From assembly GCA_964518405.1 (NCBI GenBank), contig CAZFGB010000129.1, positions 1 to 30,010 on the forward strand: a stretch of 30,010 nt of DNA. Direction: 5' to 3'. The position numbers and the translations under genes were made by a program. How positions within the stretch are numbered: position 1 is the stretch's first letter; the number at the start of each line of letters is the position of its first letter. This DNA comes from VXNE01 sp964518405 (GTDB lineage Bacteria > Pseudomonadota > Gammaproteobacteria > Pseudomonadales > Azotimanducaceae). The notes under the pieces were generated by a model, which ran no database searches, had not been told where the DNA came from, and saw only the letters and a program-made list of their open reading frames with translations. Of the stretch, positions 25,934-30,010 are shown in pieces.

Positions 25934-26093
25934 GCGCTGTTTGGACATTCCAGGCGCGGAAAGTCGTTCCGGCCTGGGCAAATCACGTGTGGTGACAAAT
26001 GATCTGCCGCGGGTGGATGCCGGGCGCGCGCGCGCACGCGGTCGTCGGATCCGGCAGTGAACCGCGCGGAAGCACCAACCCGGAGATGCATTG
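25934..26093 (+). promoter_or_regulatory. rpsB leader region
   Basis: About 150 bases between the candidate promoter and the rpsB start contain no gene. rpsB-tsf leaders in gammaproteobacteria commonly fold into an S2-binding autoregulatory structure. Here an alternating GC run (about 26025-26040) is evident, but the known structure was not verified. The ribosome-binding site CGGAG is at 26081-26085. Confidence 0.35.
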
Positions 26094-27068
26094 ATGACTT
26101 CTATAGGCATGCGCGACATGCTGGCGGCCGGCACCCATTTCGGCCACCAGACCCGCTTCTGGAACCCCAAGATGGCGCCGTATATCTTCGGCGCTCGCAA
26201 CAAGATTCACATCATCAACCTCGAGTACACCCTGCCTGCGTTCAACGAGTCGCTCGACCACATTCGATCTCTCGCTGCCGCGCACAAGAAGATCCTGTTT
26301 GTCGGCACCAAGCGCGCCGCCGCCAGGGACATCAGGGAACAGGCCGAGCGCGTCGGCATGCCCTACGTCGACCAGCGCTGGCTCGGCGGCATGTTGACCA
26401 ACTACAAGACGATCCGCCAGTCGATCCTGCACCTGAAGGAGCTTGAGTCCCAGGCCCAGGCCGGGATGTTCGAGATGCTGACCAAGAAGGAGGCGCTCAG
26501 AAAGCGCCGCACCATGGAAAAGCTGCAGCGAAGCCTGGGCGGCATCAAGGACATGGGGGGATTGCCGGACGCGCTGTTCGTCATCGATGTGCAGCACGAA
26601 CGCATCGCCGTGTCGGAGGCCAACAAGCTGAGCATCGAGGTCATTGGCGTGGTGGACACGAACAGCGATCCGGACGGCATCGATTACGTGATTCCCGGCA
26701 ACGACGATGCGATTCGCGCGATTCGCCTGTACGTCATGGGCGTGGCGGATGCGATAGAAGAAGGCAGGAACCAGGCCGCGCTGGTGTCCGCCGATGAGTT
26801 CATCGAGGTGGAAGAAGAAGAGCCGGCTTCGAGCGCAGCCCTGGCCCGGGCGATCGACGCGGAGGTCTCGCGGGACCCCGCCCCGGCGCATGCCGCGGCA
26901 GAGGCCGACGCTGTGGCCGAGACGGCTGCCGCGGAAGCGGCGCCGGACACTGTCGAAGGGCCGCCGGACACTGTGCCGGACATCGTGGAAGAGGCGCGGA
27001 AACCGGTGGCGACAACCGAACAGCCGGACCTCCCGGCACCCGACGAAACGGCCGAAAAGGAGAATTGA
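26094..27068 (+). CDS. rpsB: Small ribosomal subunit protein S2, with long acidic C-terminal extension
   Basis: Binds the head/body junction of the 30S subunit and recruits S1. The ATG at 26094 has CGGAG eight bases upstream; a TTG at 26091 is less likely. The core is clear: MRDMLAAGTHFGHQTRFWNP, FGARNKIHIINLE, LFVGTKRAAARD, DQRWLGGMLTNYKTIRQSI, LGGIKDMGGLPDALFVID and VVDTNSDPDGIDYVIPGNDD. E. coli S2 has 241 residues; this has 324. The extra ~80 C-terminal residues are acidic and Ala/Pro-rich, start around VEEEEPASSAALARAID, and include a short tandem DNA repeat. tsf follows two bases later, as in nearly all bacteria. Confidence 0.96.
   Translation: MTSIGMRDMLAAGTHFGHQTRFWNPKMAPYIFGARNKIHIINLEYTLPAFNESLDHIRSLAAAHKKILFVGTKRAAARDIREQAERVGMPYVDQRWLGGMLTNYKTIRQSILHLKELESQAQAGMFEMLTKKEALRKRRTMEKLQRSLGGIKDMGGLPDALFVIDVQHERIAVSEANKLSIEVIGVVDTNSDPDGIDYVIPGNDDAIRAIRLYVMGVADAIEEGRNQAALVSADEFIEVEEEEPASSAALARAIDAEVSRDPAPAHAAAEADAVAETAAAEAAPDTVEGPPDTVPDIVEEARKPVATTEQPDLPAPDETAEKEN
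26942..26986 (+). repeat. Short repeats in the rpsB extension
   Basis: GCCGGACACTGT at 26942-26953 and again at 26963-26974, followed directly by GCCGGACATCGT at 26975-26986. The reading frame gives repeated Pro-Asp-Thr/Ile-Val units in the S2 C-terminal extension. Confidence 0.8.
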
Positions 27069-27070
27069 TT

Positions 27071-27910
27071 GTGGCGACGATCAGCGCGCGGTTGGTCAAG
27101 GAACTGCGGGACCGGACGGGTCTCGGCATGATGGACTGCAAGAAGGCGCTCGAAGAGGTCGACGGCGGCATAGATGCGGCTATCGAGCTCTTGCGCAAGC
27201 GGAGCGCATTGAAGGCGGCGGCGAAGGCCGATCGCACGGCGGCCGAGGGTCTGCTTGGAATCAGGATCGGCGCCGATGCGAAACGGGGCACCATGGTGGA
27301 GATCAATGTCGAAACCGACTTCGCGGCGCGCAACGAAAAGTTCGGCACCTTTCTGGATACCGTGACGAATGCCGCATTCGACACGGGATGCGACAGCGTC
27401 GATGCGCTCATGACCACCGACCTGGAGACGGAACGCACCGAGCTCGTACAGGAAATCGGCGAGAACATCACGGTTCGCCGAGTGGCTACCTTCGAATCCG
27501 ATTCCGGTGCGATCTACGGGTACGTGCACAATGACAAGCGCAAAGGCGCATTGGTCGAGGTGGAAGGCGGGGACACCGATCTCGGCAGGGATCTGGCGAT
27601 GCACGTGACGGCGTCGGCGCCGCTGGTTGTGGTGCCCGATCAACTCGATGCGTCTTACGTGGAGAAGGAGCGAGAGATCTATCAGGCCCAGGCGGATGCG
27701 GAGGCCGAAGCCGACGCGGCGGCCGGCAAGAGGCCGAAGCCCCCGGAGATTCTGCGAAAGATGGTGGATGGCCGTTTGCGCAAGACGCTTGCGGAGCTTA
27801 GCCTCGTCGAGCAGCCCTTCGTCAGGGACTCCAAGACGAAGGTGGGCAAACTGCTGGCCGATGCGGACGCGCGCTGCGTTCGCATCGTTCGGTTCGAGGT
27901 CGGGCAGTAG
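27071..27910 (+). CDS. tsf: Elongation factor Ts
   Basis: Guanine-nucleotide exchange factor for EF-Tu. The GTG at 27071 was chosen because it gives the family start (MATISARLVKELRDRTGLGM), with GGAGA seven bases upstream; a TTG at 27065 would add two residues. The 279 residues match the usual ~283. Signatures are TGLGMMDCKKALEEVDGGID (UBA-like N domain) and INVETDFAARNEKF (TDFV-type motif contacting EF-Tu). The core subdomains and the C-terminal coiled part (EKEREIYQAQADAEAEADAA) follow. Downstream, pyrH is expected but frr follows after 87 bases. Confidence 0.97.
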   Translation: MATISARLVKELRDRTGLGMMDCKKALEEVDGGIDAAIELLRKRSALKAAAKADRTAAEGLLGIRIGADAKRGTMVEINVETDFAARNEKFGTFLDTVTNAAFDTGCDSVDALMTTDLETERTELVQEIGENITVRRVATFESDSGAIYGYVHNDKRKGALVEVEGGDTDLGRDLAMHVTASAPLVVVPDQLDASYVEKEREIYQAQADAEAEADAAAGKRPKPPEILRKMVDGRLRKTLAELSLVEQPFVRDSKTKVGKLLADADARCVRIVRFEVGQ

Positions 27911-27949
27911 CGGCGGACGGGACACCGGGCAAGTCAGTGCCGAAACCCA

Positions 27950-27972
27950 ACCCGCGCCAGTCGTGCGCGGGT
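27950..27972 (+). repeat. 8-bp perfect hairpin in the tsf-frr gap
   Basis: ACCCGCGC (27950-27957), a 7-base loop, and GCGCGGGT (27965-27972). There is no following T-run, so it is better described as a processing or attenuation structure than an intrinsic terminator. It lies where pyrH normally sits. Confidence 0.6.
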
Positions 27973-27997
27973 CCGGCGACAACGGGGAGGTGATCGC

Positions 27998-28561
27998 ATG
28001 GAGCTTATCGACGAGATCGTCAGCGATGCCGGCGACAGGATGACCAAGTCACTGGAAGCACTGCACACGGCATTCGCGCGCATTCGCACCGGACGGGCGC
28101 ACCCCTCGTTGCTCGACGGCGTCGAGGTGGACTATTACGGCGTCGCGACGCCCATCAGCCAGGTGGCGACCGTGACGGTGGAGGAGGGCCGGACGCTGGC
28201 GATCGCGCCATGGGAAAAAAGAATGGTGCCCGACATCGAGAAAGCGATCCTGAGGAGCAACCTCGGCTTGACGCCCACCTCGGCGGGCGACGTCATCCGG
28301 CTCATGCTGCCGCCGCTCACCGAGGAGAACCGCCGTGATCTGACGCGGCAGGCGCGCAACGAGACGGAACACACGCGCGTGGCGATACGCAATGTTCGCC
28401 GGGACGCCAACCATGACGTCCGTGAGTTCCTGAAGGAAAAGGAGATCACGGAGGACGAGGCCCACGGCGCGATTCAGGTCATCCAGAAGCTCACGGACGA
28501 ACGCGTGGCGCAAGCCGACAGCGCGCTCGAGCGCAAAGAAAGCGACTTGATGGAGATTTGA
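27998..28561 (+). CDS. frr: Ribosome recycling factor
   Basis: Splits post-termination ribosomes together with EF-G. The 187 residues match the usual 185. Family blocks are LEALHTAFARIRTGRAHPSL, the central hinge with YGVATPISQVATVTVEEGRT, LAIAPWEKRMVPDIEKAIL, LGLTPTSAGDVIRLMLPPL and TEENRRDLTRQARNETEHTR. A C-terminal helix follows. A strong ribosome-binding site, GGGGAGG at 27984-27990, lies seven bases before the ATG, suggesting independent high translation. Confidence 0.97.
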   Translation: MELIDEIVSDAGDRMTKSLEALHTAFARIRTGRAHPSLLDGVEVDYYGVATPISQVATVTVEEGRTLAIAPWEKRMVPDIEKAILRSNLGLTPTSAGDVIRLMLPPLTEENRRDLTRQARNETEHTRVAIRNVRRDANHDVREFLKEKEITEDEAHGAIQVIQKLTDERVAQADSALERKESDLMEI

Positions 28562-28601
28562 GCGCGATTTGCACGATCGCGGCGTGCGGGGGCGATAGTC
28601 T

Positions 28602-29474
28602 ATGCGCCGTGGTTTGCCGGGTGCCTCGGAGATGATACGCGTAGAGTCGCAGCAGAAGTCCAACGTATGGGCGCCCTCGGCCGGGGAGGCTTCCCCGACC
28701 GCCGACGCGCAAGCAAGTCGTTGGCGCTCCCCCGTCGCCGACAGCGTACGTCCATGCAAGCCGCCGGCGTCCGCATCGGTTCCCCGGCATGTGGCGATCA
28801 TCATGGACGGCAACCGCCGTTGGGCGAGAAGACGCGGCGCGCCGGAAGCGAACGGCCATCGGGCGGGCGCGGACAATGTCAGGGTCGTCGCCGAGGCGTG
28901 CGCGGATGCGGGTGTCGAGTACTTGACGCTGTTCGCGTTCAGCACGGAAAACTGGTGTCGGCAGGATCGCGAAGTCGCGGTGCTGATGGACCTCATGCGG
29001 GGTTTCCTCGAGAACGACATCGACGAACTTCACAGCAAGGACGTCAAGCTCAATATCGTGGGAGACCGGACGCGATTCGCTCGGGATATGCAGGTGTTGA
29101 TGGACCGCGCCGAGCGGACCACCTGGCGAAACGAACGCCTGTTCCTGACGATCGCGGCGAATTACGGCGGCCGGTGGGACATCACCCAGGCGGCCCGCCG
29201 CCTGGCCATGGACGCGCGCGCGGGACGGGTTGATCCCGACCGCATCGACGATGGTCTGTTCGCGTCGTATCTGAACCTGGCCGCTTTGCCCGCGCCGGAT
29301 CTCTGCGTCCGCACCGGCGGCGATCAGCGTATCAGCAACTTTCTGTTGTGGGACCTTGCCTACACCGAGCTTTACTTCGCCGCCGAGTGCTGGCCGGACT
29401 TCGGCGCCGATGCGCTGCGGTGCGCGATGGCGGAGTTCGGTTCGCGCCAGCGCCGCTTCGGCGGCCGCGACTGA
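28602..29474 (+). CDS. uppS: Undecaprenyl diphosphate synthase UppS with repeat-encoded N-terminal extension
   Basis: cis-Prenyltransferase making the C55 lipid carrier for peptidoglycan. The catalytic block is HVAIIMDGNRRWARRRG (Asp69 when counted from 28602). It is followed by NGHRAGADNVR, LTLFAFSTENWCR, LTIAANYGGRWDITQA, and the C-terminal substrate block RTGGDQRISNFLLWDLAYTE with FGSRQRRFGGRD. E. coli UppS has about 20 residues before the catalytic block; here there are about 60. Roughly residues 23-53 of the extension are encoded by the dispersed repeat also found at the end of glnD. An alternative ATG at 28632 shortens the leader by 10 residues. No start codon was found between the repeat and the conserved block except a GTG inside it. 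Confidence 0.93.
   Translation: MRRGLPGASEMIRVESQQKSNVWAPSAGEASPTADAQASRWRSPVADSVRPCKPPASASVPRHVAIIMDGNRRWARRRGAPEANGHRAGADNVRVVAEACADAGVEYLTLFAFSTENWCRQDREVAVLMDLMRGFLENDIDELHSKDVKLNIVGDRTRFARDMQVLMDRAERTTWRNERLFLTIAANYGGRWDITQAARRLAMDARAGRVDPDRIDDGLFASYLNLAALPAPDLCVRTGGDQRISNFLLWDLAYTELYFAAECWPDFGADALRCAMAEFGSRQRRFGGRD
28669..28760 (+). repeat. Dispersed 92-base repeat, copy B (5' end of uppS)
   Basis: Same orientation in the window as copy A at 22364-22455, and similar over the full 92 bases. Here the plus strand is the coding one, giving APSAGEASPTADAQASRWRS in UppS. The opposite strand would read HGRTLSATGERQRLACASAV, visibly related to the GlnD tail encoded by copy A. Confidence 0.8.
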
Positions 29475-29479
29475 TTGCA

Positions 29480-29502
29480 AGAGTCGTGTCCCGCACGACT
29501 CT
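29480..29502 (+). promoter_or_regulatory. Perfect 9-bp hairpin over the cdsA start codon
   Basis: AGAGTCGTG (29480-29488), loop TCCCG, CACGACTCT (29494-29502). The GTG at 29486-29488 that fits as the cdsA start is the end of the left arm. A fold in the mRNA could hide the start site. Confidence 0.6.
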
Positions 29503-30010
29503 GCGACTGCGTCTCGCGACCGCGTTTTTGCTGGCCCCGGCGGTGCTGGCGGGGGTCGTGTTCCTTCCGCATGACCTGTTCGCGGTGTTTGTCTTCCTGC
29601 TGGGAGCGTTCGGCCTCTACGAGTGGGCTGGACTGGCGGGGATCGACCGCCCGCGGGCAAGGGTCGCCTACGTGCTCTTTGCCGGCGCGTGCATGGGGGC
29701 ATTGTGGTTCCGTCCCGAATGGTGGATGCCGATGCTGGTCGCGACCGTCGTTTTCTGGCTGCTCGCCTGCGTATTCGTATTGCTGTGGGCGTCGGGACGC
29801 GCCGACGCCCGGGTTCCGACGCCGGGAGCATCGGAGAGAGAGACGTTCCCGCGCGGTCGCGGCGGACTGCCGCGGCCGGCCTCGTTCTTCGCCGGCGGCA
29901 TCCTTGCATTCACGGGCGCGTGGCTGGGCCTGGTGTCCCTGCATGCCTTCGATGTCGGATACTGGCTCATCGTGTGGGCGTTTGCGGTGGCCTGGTCGGT
30001 GGACACGGGG
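29486..30010 (+). CDS. cdsA: Phosphatidate cytidylyltransferase CdsA, 3' end cut by window
   Basis: Integral membrane enzyme forming CDP-diacylglycerol from phosphatidate and CTP. The frame runs 175 codons from GTG 29486 to the window end without a stop, so the C-terminal third, including the signature, is missing. Visible features are a basic start followed by hydrophobic segments (LATAFLLAPAVLAGVVFLP, LFAVFVFLLGAFGLYEWAGL, VAYVLFAGACMGALWF, MLVATVVFWLLACVFVLLW), a polar insertion rich in Arg/Gly/Pro, and the start of the conserved WAFAVAWSVDTG region. Position right after uppS (11 bases) matches the usual uppS-cdsA order. The start could be inaccurate, since it has no clear ribosome-binding site and lies inside a hairpin. 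Confidence 0.9.
   Translation, partial: MSRTTLRLRLATAFLLAPAVLAGVVFLPHDLFAVFVFLLGAFGLYEWAGLAGIDRPRARVAYVLFAGACMGALWFRPEWWMPMLVATVVFWLLACVFVLLWASGRADARVPTPGASERETFPRGRGGLPRPASFFAGGILAFTGAWLGLVSLHAFDVGYWLIVWAFAVAWSVDTG

Noticed and set aside
27950..27972. Intrinsic terminator after tsf
   Set aside because: Good stem but no T-run on the coding strand, and frr follows immediately; listed as a hairpin instead.

Overview
This window is ordinary chromosome of a high-GC bacterium, almost certainly a gammaproteobacterium. RelA of the synthetase-only type, PlsB, RsmJ, GspN, the long Pseudomonas-type DapD and the run map-glnD-dapC-dapD-dapE all point there. No rRNA, tRNA, CRISPR array, IS element or plasmid/phage gene was recognised. 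The genus cannot be read from the sequence.

Layout. Bases 1-6706 (+) are a tightly coupled housekeeping run: lepA (5' end outside the window), rnc, era, recO, relA, adk. Several joins are ATGA overlaps. moeA (-) faces adk tail to tail. tsaB (+) starts 6 bases from moeA, back to back, and is followed by rsmJ and an exported PQQ-type sugar dehydrogenase. From 10610 to 25882 everything is on the minus strand. In the direction of transcription the order is map, glnD, dapC, an accessory insert, dapD, dapE, gspN, gspC, gspD, plsB. From 26094 to the end (+) lies rpsB, tsf, frr, uppS, cdsA (cut by the window edge).

How the genes work together. lepA/rnc/era/rpsB/tsf/frr serve translation and ribosome maturation. 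recO serves recombination repair. relA makes (p)ppGpp and adk balances adenylates. glnD senses glutamine for the PII system. dapC/dapD/dapE form the succinylase branch of diaminopimelate/lysine synthesis. uppS, cdsA and plsB serve envelope lipid synthesis. gspN/C/D are the outer-membrane and bridging part of a type II secretion system whose other genes are not here.

Most notable. (1) An accessory insert between dapC and dapD, of visibly lower GC, carries an intact 565-residue ADP-ribosylglycohydrolase. It is translationally coupled (ATGA) to an 83-residue start-less fragment that looks like the C-terminus of a DarT/DUF4433 DNA ADP-ribosyltransferase: a decayed toxin with its presumed reversing enzyme retained. 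(2) A 92-base dispersed repeat occurs twice (22364-22455 and 28669-28760). It is translated both times, once as the C-terminal tail of GlnD and once, on the other strand of the repeat, as an N-terminal extension of UppS. (3) Two essential genes are missing from their conserved places: lepB between lepA and rnc, and pyrH between tsf and frr. (4) RelA lacks the cysteine-containing zinc-finger domain before its ACT domain. (5) Perfect inverted repeats lie over the cdsA start codon, inside rsmJ and in the tsf-frr gap.
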